Assembly: GCA_944321945.1 (NCBI GenBank)
Contig: CALUNE010000014.1
Coordinates: 1-55,979 of the forward strand
Length of the DNA: 55,979 nt
Source: an uncultured Alistipes sp.
GTDB taxonomy: Bacteria > Bacteroidota > Bacteroidia > Bacteroidales > Rikenellaceae
Direction: 5' to 3'
The notes beneath the pieces were generated by a model that ran no database searches, was not told where the DNA came from, and saw only the letters and a program-made list of their open reading frames with translations. Of this stretch, positions 26,058 through 35,071 are shown one piece after another (within the stretch, counting starts at the first letter, position 1; every line of letters begins with the position of its first letter). Both the position numbers and the translations under genes were made by a program.

Positions 26058-28223
26058 ATGAAAAAACTGCTCTGTTCCCTGTCCGCCATCCTTCTCACCC
26101 TTCATTTCGCCTATGCCGGATCATTGGACGGCCTGCGGGAGGCCTTCATCCGGGCCTCCGCCGCCACCTATGCCCCCAACGACTCGATAACTCGCCGATT
26201 CATCGAATACTCGGACCACGGCCGCGCCAACGACGTGCTGCTGCTCCAACTCTACATGTCGGTGCATCTCCCCGAAGATGAGGTAAAGGCCCTGTTGAGC
26301 TCCATCTCGCCCGACGGCGAATGGTCCGACATCGACTATACGGACCAAACCCGAGGCCGCTGGATGCCCACGCTCCACCTCACTCGCCTCTATGCCCTCA
26401 CCAAACTCTACGTCGATCCGGGCAATCCCCATTTCCGGGACCCGCGATTCCACGACGCCATCCACGCCGGAATCGCCTACTGGCTCCGGCTCGACCCCCA
26501 TTGTCCCAACTGGTGGCACAACGAAATCGGTGTCCCCAAAAAACTGACCACCATCCTGCTCATGCTCGGCGACGAGGCCACACCGCAGGAGATCGAAGGC
26601 TGTCTGCGCATTCTGGAACGCTCGCCCTTCGGCCGCACGGGCCAGAACAAGGTCTGGCTGGCCGGCAACAACCTGATGAAGGGTCTGCTCATCGACGACG
26701 AAAAACTCGTTCTCAAGGCCCGCGACACCATGGCCGAAGAGATTCACCAGACCTGCGACGAAGGCATCCAGCCCGACTGGTCGTTCCATCAGCACGGCCC
26801 GCAGATCCAGTTCGGAAACTACGGACTGACCTATGCCGAACTGCTCTCGTTCTGGTGCCGCGTGCTGCAGGGCACCCCCTACATGTTCACCGACGAACAA
26901 TATCTCACGCTCGAACGAATGATTACCCGAGGCATCTGCCGCAGCGTCTGGCACGGACTGATGGATCCCAGCTTCTGCGGCCGCCAGGTCTTCATCGATG
27001 CCGGACGCGGCAAGGCCCTGTCGCTGGCCGTCGCCGCCCAGAACATGGCCGCCACCGGCCGCGCCGACAAGCAAATCTTCGAACACATCTCCCGGGAGAT
27101 CCTCTACCCCGACCGCTATGCAAACACCCAGACCGGAGCCGATTACTATTACCGCTCCGACTGCGGCATCTTCCGCACCCGGGAGTGGTATGCCTCGATC
27201 CGCATGCACTCGCTGCGCACCATCGGGTTCGAACTGACCAACGGAGAGAACACACTGGCCAACTTCTCGGCCGACGGAGCCCTGTTGAACATGCAGGACG
27301 GCACCGAATACGAAAATATCTTCGCCTGCTGGGACTGGCGCTGTGTCCCGGGAACCACGGCCTACGACGACGGACGCCCGATCAAAAGCAGCGACCGTCC
27401 CGCCGACAAGCTGAATCGTTCGTCACGGGTGGGCGGCGTTGCGACCGACGACCTGCTCTGCACTTCGATGGAACTGCAACGCGACAGCCTGCATGCCTTC
27501 AAGTCGAATTTCTTCTTCGACGACCTCATCCTCGCCCTGGGCAGCGACATCCGCAGCGACGACCCCTCGCACCGGGAGATCTTCACCACGCTGGAACAGA
27601 ACCGGCTGCGAGGTGACGTCACCGTCGGAACCGCCGCAGGAACTTCGCGTATCGATCCGTCGGATCCCCGTCTCGAACGCCTCGCAGCGGGAGAACTCCG
27701 CTGGGTGCATCATGACAACCGGGGCTATGTGCTGCTGAGCGAAGCTCCGGTCCGCCTGTCGACACTCGAGCAGGTCGGGAAATGGGATGCCATCGACCCC
27801 TTCTTCAAGGACAAGAGCGACTCGGCCCGCATCTTCAAATGCCGGATCGACCACACCGTCGGCGCTGCGGGAAGCTATGCATATGCCATTCTGCCAACCC
27901 GTTCGGCCGAACAGACCGCCCGGTTCGCCGAGCGGCCTGATGTGGAAATTCTGCGCAACGACGCCCGGTGTCAGGCGATCCGCCACAAGGGGGCGGTCTG
28001 CGCTGTCTTCCACGAGCCCGGCGACGTTGTCTTCGGCCCGTACAGCCTCACGATGGACGTTCCGGGGATCGTCATCCTCAAGGGCAACCGCGTAAGCGTC
28101 GCCCTGCCCACGAATGACCGGGCAACCGTCTCGCTCCGAAAAGGGCAACGAATCCACAGCGCCACGCTGCAGTTGGACGATCTCCGTCTGACCGGCAAAA
28201 CCCTGCACGGAACCCTGAAATAA
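26058..28223 (+). CDS. PL8 polysaccharide lyase, chondroitin AC / hyaluronate lyase type
   Basis: An exported beta-eliminating lyase for uronic-acid polymers. A Sec signal peptide (about 1-20) leads into an (alpha/alpha) toroid and then beta-sandwich domains, as in chondroitinase AC. Catalytic residues are in place: NWWHNEIGVPK, N197 in TGQNKVW, H246 and Y255 in WSFHQHGPQIQFGNYG, R309 in FCGRQVFID. The spacings H-Y (9) and Y-R (54) equal those I recall for Pedobacter chondroitinase AC (225/234/288). The 721 residues match that enzyme's about 700. It stands alone rightward of manA and converges on the lyase/sulfatase operon, and it clearly belongs to the same glycan locus. Xanthan lyases share the fold, but the neighbours favour a glycosaminoglycan substrate. 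Confidence 0.88.
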   Translation: MKKLLCSLSAILLTLHFAYAGSLDGLREAFIRASAATYAPNDSITRRFIEYSDHGRANDVLLLQLYMSVHLPEDEVKALLSSISPDGEWSDIDYTDQTRGRWMPTLHLTRLYALTKLYVDPGNPHFRDPRFHDAIHAGIAYWLRLDPHCPNWWHNEIGVPKKLTTILLMLGDEATPQEIEGCLRILERSPFGRTGQNKVWLAGNNLMKGLLIDDEKLVLKARDTMAEEIHQTCDEGIQPDWSFHQHGPQIQFGNYGLTYAELLSFWCRVLQGTPYMFTDEQYLTLERMITRGICRSVWHGLMDPSFCGRQVFIDAGRGKALSLAVAAQNMAATGRADKQIFEHISREILYPDRYANTQTGADYYYRSDCGIFRTREWYASIRMHSLRTIGFELTNGENTLANFSADGALLNMQDGTEYENIFACWDWRCVPGTTAYDDGRPIKSSDRPADKLNRSSRVGGVATDDLLCTSMELQRDSLHAFKSNFFFDDLILALGSDIRSDDPSHREIFTTLEQNRLRGDVTVGTAAGTSRIDPSDPRLERLAAGELRWVHHDNRGYVLLSEAPVRLSTLEQVGKWDAIDPFFKDKSDSARIFKCRIDHTVGAAGSYAYAILPTRSAEQTARFAERPDVEILRNDARCQAIRHKGAVCAVFHEPGDVVFGPYSLTMDVPGIVILKGNRVSVALPTNDRATVSLRKGQRIHSATLQLDDLRLTGKTLHGTLK

Positions 28224-28579
28224 GGGCATGGGACCCAGGCGGCGCTGTCCATGCAAGGGGGGGGGAGAGAAAAAAACGGTTTCCGACCGTCCTGCCCCAC
28301 TGCGCCCTGCAGTGCCCGCCGGAAACTCCACAGCCCCTGACAACCTCACTCCGTACACCATCACCATCCGACCGTGAGCCCTCAGAGACTTACAGAATCC
28401 CGATGGAATCGAGCCGATCCGCAGACCTTCGTGCACGAACTTTCCCTAAAGCCGAAATGACGGACCTAAAAACGTCACCCGCCCGGCTCGGCTCCGTATC
28501 CAGCCACGAATTGCGGACCCCGACGAAAAAAAGGCTGCCCCATGTGGAGGCAGCCTTTTTCATCGGGATTTGCTTCGAC
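28224..28579. other. Convergent spacer with G9 tract
   Basis: No gene is supported in these 356 bp. A run of nine G followed by AG lies at 28257-28265, 34 nt past the lyase stop. The only other structure is the terminator at 28528-28560. Confidence 0.6.
28528..28560. terminator. Bidirectional terminator between convergent operons
   Basis: AAAAAGGCTGCC (28528-28539) pairs with GGCAGCCTTTTT (28549-28560), with A runs on one side and T runs on the other, so it can end transcripts from both directions. It lies 19 bp past the stop of the leftward operon. Confidence 0.88.
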
Positions 28580-30895
28580 TTATTCGAGCGTTGAGCCGTA
28601 GCCGGCATATTCGGACTTAACCACGAACTCACCCGTATTCACGTCACACGTCGTGAACGGACTCTCGGTGAGTTTGGGATAGGTGTTGGTTTCACCCGGC
28701 GTATACGCACCGGTGCCGTCGTAATACAGTTTCCAGCCCGACGTGCCGTATACCTTGTTTTCCGTCCGGTAAAGGTTGATCGAAGGCCACGGGCCGTTGG
28801 AATTGTAATCGTACTGAACACGCAGCACGGAGACATACTTGTCAGTCCGGGCGCTGTAAAGCAGATTGTTGGAGAACTCCATGGAACCGATCTTGCCCAC
28901 ATAGAAGTAGGCCGATCCGGAGCCCGATCCATAGCTGATGACATCAACCAGCGTATTGTTCTTGAACGTAATCGCCAGATTGGCGAGCGATCCGGCCAGC
29001 GTCGCCGCATTCGCCGCATTCTCCTGCGTGAAGAACGAGAAAGCCGTAGGCGTCGAGGCGGCTCCCGCCGTCGTCGAATAGATGATGTTGTTCTCGAAGA
29101 CAAGCGTCTTGAACTTGTCCAGCCCGCTGGTGATCTTCTGCGTCGTAATGAAGATGCACGACGAGGCCGTACCTTCGAACCGGATCTTGCAGTTGCGGAA
29201 GATGATATTCTCCACGCCGGTCGTCTCCGCGGCATTGTACATCGTCAGGAAGGTCTTGTCGAAGGAGATCTCGCAATCCTCGAAGATCAGCCGGTTCATA
29301 CCGCCCACGTCCGAACCCGAATTGTTCGCATTGAACGCATAGTTGCCGATGCCGACCATGTCGATCTTCAGATTCTTGAATGCGAGCAGTCCCGACGGGT
29401 TCCGCAGGGCCCAGTATTTCTCCATCTTCATCTCGGTCTTGGCCGTTGCATAGCGTCCGATGATCACCAGATTCTGGTTGACGCCCTGCGACGAGCCGGT
29501 TCCGATCATGTGTGCATCGCTCTTGTCGTCGAGGAAGTAGACACCGCCCTTGCTGACCGGAAGATCGAGATCCACGGCTGCATCGGCCGCCAGTTCGAGC
29601 AGTTCGGCCCCTTCGCTGTTCTGATCGTAACGCACGCCGTCGACTACGACACCCGACGTGTAATAGTCGTTCGGATCGACAGGCTGGGCGGCCGTCGTAT
29701 TCGAAACGCTGGCTACCTCACTGGTCAAATCACCCACGTAGGCCACGGCATAGATCGTATACGAGGTCTCGCCCTCGAGCCCCTCGACCGTCACACACGT
29801 TCCGGCTACGGGCGTACCCTCGGCAAGGATCTTTGCGGCATCCGGAGCCTCCGTCACCTCCGATTTCTGGCAGATGTATTTCCATCCGTCGGCGTTCGAC
29901 GAGAGCGTCACGTCGAAAGTCAACGCATCGTTCGTCGGAACGACCGTTGCGGAATTGGCGATCGAGATCGTCGGCGCAACAGCCTCGGCACCCGTGCTCT
30001 CGACCTGAATCTTCGCAATGCACGAATATTTGCCCGACGTGGCCAGAATCGCCACATCCTGCGAAGCATCGGCCGTAGCACGCGTCTGCGTCGTTGTGGA
30101 GAGCGTTCCGGGAGCCGTCACGATCAGCTGGGCCATCTCCTCGACGGGATCCGTCAGACGGGCCGTCCAGCCCTTGGGTGCCGTGACGATCGCGGCGTCG
30201 ACGCCACGCATCTCCACGTCGAAACGCTTCGTCACACCCGAATCGAACATCTGAACCCCTTCGGTCGTGGTGATGATCCGGCAGATGAAGTCCTTCAGAA
30301 TCGGGATATTAAGCTCCTGACCGTCGAGCAGTTTGATGTAGAAATTATCGCCATCGACACGTACCGTCTCGAAGAATTTGTCGGTCACCTCACCACTGCC
30401 CACGGCGCTCACGGGCTTACCTGCCGTATCGAGCACGTTCGAGAAGTTCTTGCCGCTGTCGTAGCTTACCTGCCAGTAGCCGGTGCTTTCATCCACGCGG
30501 AACTGCGGCGTCACACCGTCTTCGGCCTCGGCCTTCACCCCCAGCGACGTGAAGCTCTTGCCGCCGTCGGTCGACACCTGCCAGTTGCCCTGCGCATCGA
30601 TCGAAATGACCGGAATCACCGCCTTGGCCTCGCTGCCCTGCACCAGCGTCAGGGTCTTGCCGTTGGTCAGCGTGATGAGGTAATTCCCTTCGGACTCCGT
30701 CACCTCGGAGATCGTGGCGCCGCCGTAGAGCGTCTGCAACGCCCCGACATTGCCGTTCAACGCGTCGACCTGCGTCTCGAGAGCCTGCACGCGGCTCTTC
30801 AGATCGTCGATCGCATCCCACAGGTCATCGTTGTTGTTGCACGACTGGAAAGCCGCAGCCGCCGCAACGAAGAACAAAATCAGATACTTTTTCAT
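28580..30895 (-). CDS. DUF4988 lipoprotein with probable beta-helix domain
   Basis: A 771-residue exported lipoprotein (lipobox FQSC at about residue 19). After a short heptad coiled coil (LKSRVQALETQVDALNG) comes a DUF4988-like region with two copies of a G-x-W-x-VS-x-D-x-GK motif (GNWQVSTDGGKSF, GYWQVSYDSGKNF). A fibronectin-like domain follows (about 310-405). The C-terminal 350 residues show repeated strands of the type LIFEDCEISF, NIIFRNCKIRF, TLVFENNIIYS and ITFKNNTLVD, the pattern of a right-handed beta-helix as in polysaccharide lyases and glycan-binding proteins. No catalytic residues can be assigned. It is the last gene of the leftward operon and probably acts at the cell surface on the same glycan. 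Confidence 0.7.
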   Translation of the reverse strand: MKKYLILFFVAAAAAFQSCNNNDDLWDAIDDLKSRVQALETQVDALNGNVGALQTLYGGATISEVTESEGNYLITLTNGKTLTLVQGSEAKAVIPVISIDAQGNWQVSTDGGKSFTSLGVKAEAEDGVTPQFRVDESTGYWQVSYDSGKNFSNVLDTAGKPVSAVGSGEVTDKFFETVRVDGDNFYIKLLDGQELNIPILKDFICRIITTTEGVQMFDSGVTKRFDVEMRGVDAAIVTAPKGWTARLTDPVEEMAQLIVTAPGTLSTTTQTRATADASQDVAILATSGKYSCIAKIQVESTGAEAVAPTISIANSATVVPTNDALTFDVTLSSNADGWKYICQKSEVTEAPDAAKILAEGTPVAGTCVTVEGLEGETSYTIYAVAYVGDLTSEVASVSNTTAAQPVDPNDYYTSGVVVDGVRYDQNSEGAELLELAADAAVDLDLPVSKGGVYFLDDKSDAHMIGTGSSQGVNQNLVIIGRYATAKTEMKMEKYWALRNPSGLLAFKNLKIDMVGIGNYAFNANNSGSDVGGMNRLIFEDCEISFDKTFLTMYNAAETTGVENIIFRNCKIRFEGTASSCIFITTQKITSGLDKFKTLVFENNIIYSTTAGAASTPTAFSFFTQENAANAATLAGSLANLAITFKNNTLVDVISYGSGSGSAYFYVGKIGSMEFSNNLLYSARTDKYVSVLRVQYDYNSNGPWPSINLYRTENKVYGTSGWKLYYDGTGAYTPGETNTYPKLTESPFTTCDVNTGEFVVKSEYAGYGSTLE

Positions 30896-30915
30896 AATTT
30901 ATCATGTATTGTTAT

Positions 30916-33522
30916 TTATTTCAAGGAATTGAGCCATCCGGGAACATACCCCAGGCGTTCGCGCAGCTGGGCTTCGTACAGCGATTCGGGCTCGACGGCC
31001 GTTCCGTTGCTTTCGAGGTATTCGAGCTGTTTGTCGCCGTTTTCGTCCGTGAGGGCGAAGTTCACCGCTCCGCCGTGGAATCCCACGATGATCGGCGGCA
31101 TGATCTTCCACCAGTCGTTGCTCGAGAGCCACCACTTGAACACACCGGCACCGAAATCGTGCTTGATGTTGGTGGCATTGAGGTTCCAGATCGTCAGATC
31201 GCGCAGGTGGTTGGGGACGTTCGAGACGTCGCCGCCGAAGCGCCACTGCACGAAACCGCCCGTACAACGGTCGACGAGCGTGGCACGCGGCTGCTTCGAG
31301 TGCGATTCGAACAGCGCGTCGTCGCCCCACGTATTGTTCCACAGCACGGTGCCCATCGACTGGTTCGAGACACCCGTGGCGTGATACTGTCCGGCCGTCT
31401 GCATGAACGTGCCTCCCGGCAGACCGCTCGACGTCGTGCATTCGTAACCGCTCGTGCGGTCGATGACCTTGCCGATGAAGACCCGCGACGAGGCCTGCGA
31501 ACGCACGGACGAATGGCCGCGGTTGCCCGAAATGACGATATCGTAGGCCGAGCAGTTGGCCGTTGCCGAGAAGGTCAGCGCCTCGCTCACGTTCTCGAAG
31601 TCGACGCGCCGCACCCACGAGTTGGTCAGACGCATCATGTTGAGCGGTTTGAAGGCGCCGTCGTCCTCCCACGACACGTGGTGGCCGAAATTCTCCTTGG
31701 AGTTGCCCACGAACGTGAGATCCTCCACTCCGACGTTCTCATAGTGCGGGAATTCGCGGATCTCCCAGCCATACCGGGCCTCGACCTCGTGCATGATCGG
31801 CTCGCAGAAGGTGACCGTATTGCCGCTGACGGACTTCACCTGGTGGTAGTCGTAGACACAGATCGTCTGGATGTCGGTCATGGCGGGTTTGTCGACGCTC
31901 TTGGGTGCGAGCTCCTTGGCCACAAGTTCCGGATCGTTGTTCTGCAGGTAGAGCATCACCCAGTCGCCGGTCGAAATGCCCGCCGTCGAGCCCACCTCCA
32001 CCGAGAAGCTCCCCTTCGGAGCATCCGCCGTGACGGAGGCCAGCGCCGAATAGTTGTTGCCGATCCGCGAGCTGTTGTTCTTGATGTTGATCATCACGGG
32101 CGACGACCACATGTCACCCGTTGCCGGATAGTTCTTCGTCTTCATGACCAGCCGCGTCTTGTCGCGTCCGGCCCCCTTGATGACGAAGTTGCCGCCCAGG
32201 ATGATGATGTCCGAGCTCTTGTATTCGACCGTCTGGCCGTCGTTGACCAGCGGCGTGTCTCGTTTCTCGTCGTCCGACTCGTCGTGGAGGATGTATTCGC
32301 CCTCCGGGAAGTAGATGATGGCATTGGCCGAGGCATTGGCCTGGTTCTTGCCCTGGTCGTTCTGACCGGTGAGCTTCAGACTGTGCAGCAGATCGATGAA
32401 GGCCTGCCGCGACGAGGTCTGTCCCGTCGGATCCAGTCCGTAGTCGAGCACGTTGTAGACCTTGTAGCCCAGTCCCCAGACATCGGGAGGCGCCACCTCG
32501 CCGTGTTTGTAACCGGCATACGAGAAATCGAGCAGGACGTTCTCCGCAGTTCCGGCCTTAAAATTCCGCCACGCCGTGCAGGCGTTGGCATCGAGCGCTT
32601 CGTTGCGAAGCGTCAGTTTCAGCGTCGCGATCTTCAGATAGCCCTCCTTCGAGGTGGCCACCACCGACAGTGCGAGATCGCTCTGCGCGCCCGCCACGGC
32701 CGGAGCCGTAATCGTGAGCGTGGTCTCCTCGAGCGAGGCCTTCCAGCCGTCGGGAACCTGGATCATCGCCTCGGCAACGTTCGTCTGCACGACTTCGAAT
32801 TCGCGCGTCTCGTTCAGATAGAACGTTTCGTTCTCATCGGCCCGGATCGTCAGATCGAACGTGTCGAAGACCGGAAAGGTCAGCGTCTCGCCCGTCAGGA
32901 GCTTCACCGTGAGCAGTTTCTCGGCCTCGTCGTACGACACCGTTTCGAAGGCCGAACTGTAACTGATCGAGACCTCGCCGCCGACGGCATTGACCGGTTG
33001 GCCGTTCTGCAGCAGCGGTTTGTAGCTCATTCCGCCGTCGAGGCTGACCTCCCACTGTCCGTCGGCCGTCACCCGCAGGCGGGGTGTCGTTCCCGCGGCA
33101 CCGTCCTCATGTTCACCGTCCGCAACGGGCCAGGCCGAAACCGGCTGTCCCCCGACTTCGAGACGCGTCGAGGTGGCGCCGCCGTCGAGGCTCACGGTCC
33201 AGTAACCCTCCGCATCGATTCCCATCATGGGTACCAGGGCATCGAGTTTCTCGCCTTCGATCACCGGATATTTGCTGCCGTCACTGAACTCGATCACATA
33301 ACCTTTTTCGTCGGGCGTGACTCCGACAATGACCGTCGCTTCGTCCATCAGCTGATGGAGCGTCACGATTGCGGTATTCACCTCGCCGACCTTCGCCTCG
33401 AGCGCCATCACACGGTCGCGCAGGCCGTCGATCTCGTTCTGAATACCGTCGGTCTTCTCACACGATTGCAGCACCAGGGCCGAAGCCGCCGCAATCCAGA
33501 AAAACAATCTGTTCATATTCAT
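30916..33522 (-). CDS. DUF4988 lipoprotein, candidate PL29-type lyase
   Basis: An 868-residue lipoprotein (lipobox LQSC). It starts with a coiled coil and a DUF4988-type region with the same W-x-VS-x-DGG motif as its neighbour (GYWTVSLDGG, GQWEVSLDGG). Residues about 340-868 read as a parallel beta-helix beginning YKVYNVLDYGLDPTGQTSSRQAFIDLL, the opening typical of pectate-lyase-like folds, and later VGVEDLTFVGNSKENFGHHVSWEDDGAF. From memory this layout is that of B. thetaiotaomicron BT3328, founder of PL29, a chondroitin/dermatan/hyaluronan lyase (DUF4955). The glycosaminoglycan context agrees. I cannot align it here, so the lyase assignment is inference. Gaps to its neighbours are 20 and 11 bp, so it is in the operon. 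Confidence 0.65.
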   Translation of the reverse strand: MNMNRLFFWIAAASALVLQSCEKTDGIQNEIDGLRDRVMALEAKVGEVNTAIVTLHQLMDEATVIVGVTPDEKGYVIEFSDGSKYPVIEGEKLDALVPMMGIDAEGYWTVSLDGGATSTRLEVGGQPVSAWPVADGEHEDGAAGTTPRLRVTADGQWEVSLDGGMSYKPLLQNGQPVNAVGGEVSISYSSAFETVSYDEAEKLLTVKLLTGETLTFPVFDTFDLTIRADENETFYLNETREFEVVQTNVAEAMIQVPDGWKASLEETTLTITAPAVAGAQSDLALSVVATSKEGYLKIATLKLTLRNEALDANACTAWRNFKAGTAENVLLDFSYAGYKHGEVAPPDVWGLGYKVYNVLDYGLDPTGQTSSRQAFIDLLHSLKLTGQNDQGKNQANASANAIIYFPEGEYILHDESDDEKRDTPLVNDGQTVEYKSSDIIILGGNFVIKGAGRDKTRLVMKTKNYPATGDMWSSPVMINIKNNSSRIGNNYSALASVTADAPKGSFSVEVGSTAGISTGDWVMLYLQNNDPELVAKELAPKSVDKPAMTDIQTICVYDYHQVKSVSGNTVTFCEPIMHEVEARYGWEIREFPHYENVGVEDLTFVGNSKENFGHHVSWEDDGAFKPLNMMRLTNSWVRRVDFENVSEALTFSATANCSAYDIVISGNRGHSSVRSQASSRVFIGKVIDRTSGYECTTSSGLPGGTFMQTAGQYHATGVSNQSMGTVLWNNTWGDDALFESHSKQPRATLVDRCTGGFVQWRFGGDVSNVPNHLRDLTIWNLNATNIKHDFGAGVFKWWLSSNDWWKIMPPIIVGFHGGAVNFALTDENGDKQLEYLESNGTAVEPESLYEAQLRERLGYVPGWLNSLK

Positions 33523-33533
33523 CGCTTGATTGG

Positions 33534-35069
33534 TTATTCTTCGTCATAGGGGATCCACTCCGCCAGCACGCGGTTGCGATACCAGATGTCGTTGTTTTCG
33601 CGCAGCAGCACGGCCAGTTCGCCGCACAGCGACGCGAAAAGCTCCGCATGCTCCTCGGGCGAAAGGTTGTGCAGCTGGTAGGGATCCTGCCGATCGTCGT
33701 ACATCAGCACGCGTTTCAGCCGGCCGTCGCGGTCGATGCACAACTCCATCGTGTGCGACGGTGTCTTCACGCCGCGGGCCTCGGGGAAGAAGCCGCGGAC
33801 CCGTCCGTCGGCATCGCGCTCGCCGTCGAGGTTGCGCAGGTAGAGCGCCGCACGCGGACGTTCGGGCTGCACGGCATCCTGACGCAGAATGGCCGAGAAG
33901 TCGCGCCCCTCGACGCTCGCGGGAATCCGGTCGCCCAGGCCGGCCAGCCCCAGCACCGTCGGCATGATGTCGGGCGTCGAGAGCAGCAGGTCGTCCACCC
34001 GGTGGGGCACCCGTCCCGGATAGCGCACCAGGAAGGGGATGTTCAGCGATTCGCACCAGATCGAGTTCTTCGGATCGGCCGTCGAATGGCTGGTCATCGT
34101 CTCGCCGTGGTCCGAGGCGAAGATGACGATCGTCTTTTCGGTCAGTCCCGCCTCCTCGAGCGTACGCATCAGCCGGCCGAATTCACGGTCGATGCCGCTC
34201 ACGTTGGCAAAATAGTAGCGGGCGGCGGCGGCCTTGGCCATCGTCGTATCGGCATTGTCGCGGACCAGCAACTCGGTGAGCGACTTGTCGCGATAGAGTT
34301 CGTACCCCTCCAGATCGCAATCCTCCGTCGAGGCGTAGGGCGAATGGGGCGGGTTGATGCCCAGCATCAGGAAAAACGGCTTGTGCGCGTCGCGCTGCGA
34401 GCTGCGGTTTTCGATATATTCGATCGCCTTCGAGATCTCGTGCTGCGGCGACCATTCGTCCACGTCGTGGCGGCGGCCCTCCGTATCCCAGTAGTGGGGA
34501 TGCTTGTGGACATCGTAGGTGCCGTACGAATACCAGTAGTTGAATCCGTGGCGGCGTTCGGGGGGCGTGTAGGCGTCCCACTCCGGCACGGCGTCGCTCA
34601 CGTAGGTCCCCGGGCGCTGGGGGTTGTTCTTCGTCGGGTGGTCGACATGCAGCTTGCCGATGTAGGCGCAGTCGTAGCCTGCCGCCGAGAAGACGTCGCT
34701 GATGCACTCGGCATCCTCGCGCAGCGAACTCTCGGGCCGCTCCGACATGCAGTTCAGCACCACGCCGCTGCGCTCGGGATACATGCCTGAAAGAAGCATG
34801 CCGCGGTGAGGACTGCTCAACGGGCAGTTGCTCACGGCTTCGCTCAACACCGTCGCCTCACGGGCAAACCGATCCAGATTGGGCGTCGAGACCGGATCGC
34901 CGCGCCAGCCGACCCATGGGGCGAACTCCGGATCGGACCAGAATCCCAACGATGCATTGCGGTACTGGTCCGGGAAAATGTAGATCACGTTGGGGTGCTC
35001 GGCCACCGACGTCCCGCAGGCCGTCAGGGCAAGCCCCGCAAACGGAATCACTCCTCTTATTTTCAACAT
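33534..35069 (-). CDS. Ser-type sulfatase lipoprotein
   Basis: A sulfatase of the alkaline-phosphatase fold that removes O-sulfate from a sugar. A lipobox (ALTAC) puts it in the periplasm or at the surface. PNVIYIFPDQYR starts the catalytic domain. The formylglycine motif is S85-S-P-H-R89 within NCPLSSPHRGMLLSG, so a Ser-type enzyme that needs an anaerobic maturase (anSME), not seen in this window. Metal-site segments DHGETMTSH and GKLHVDHP are present. The S1 subfamily, and so the position of the sulfate (4-O, 6-O or 2-O), cannot be told here. I chose the ATG at 35069; the upstream in-frame GTG at 35075 overlaps the preceding stop. Confidence 0.88.
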   Translation of the reverse strand: MLKIRGVIPFAGLALTACGTSVAEHPNVIYIFPDQYRNASLGFWSDPEFAPWVGWRGDPVSTPNLDRFAREATVLSEAVSNCPLSSPHRGMLLSGMYPERSGVVLNCMSERPESSLREDAECISDVFSAAGYDCAYIGKLHVDHPTKNNPQRPGTYVSDAVPEWDAYTPPERRHGFNYWYSYGTYDVHKHPHYWDTEGRRHDVDEWSPQHEISKAIEYIENRSSQRDAHKPFFLMLGINPPHSPYASTEDCDLEGYELYRDKSLTELLVRDNADTTMAKAAAARYYFANVSGIDREFGRLMRTLEEAGLTEKTIVIFASDHGETMTSHSTADPKNSIWCESLNIPFLVRYPGRVPHRVDDLLLSTPDIMPTVLGLAGLGDRIPASVEGRDFSAILRQDAVQPERPRAALYLRNLDGERDADGRVRGFFPEARGVKTPSHTMELCIDRDGRLKRVLMYDDRQDPYQLHNLSPEEHAELFASLCGELAVLLRENNDIWYRNRVLAEWIPYDEE

Positions 35070-35071
35070 GT

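Noticed and set aside
28403-28594. 63-codon rightward ORF in the convergent spacer
   Set aside because: Runs through the bidirectional terminator and has no recognisable features.
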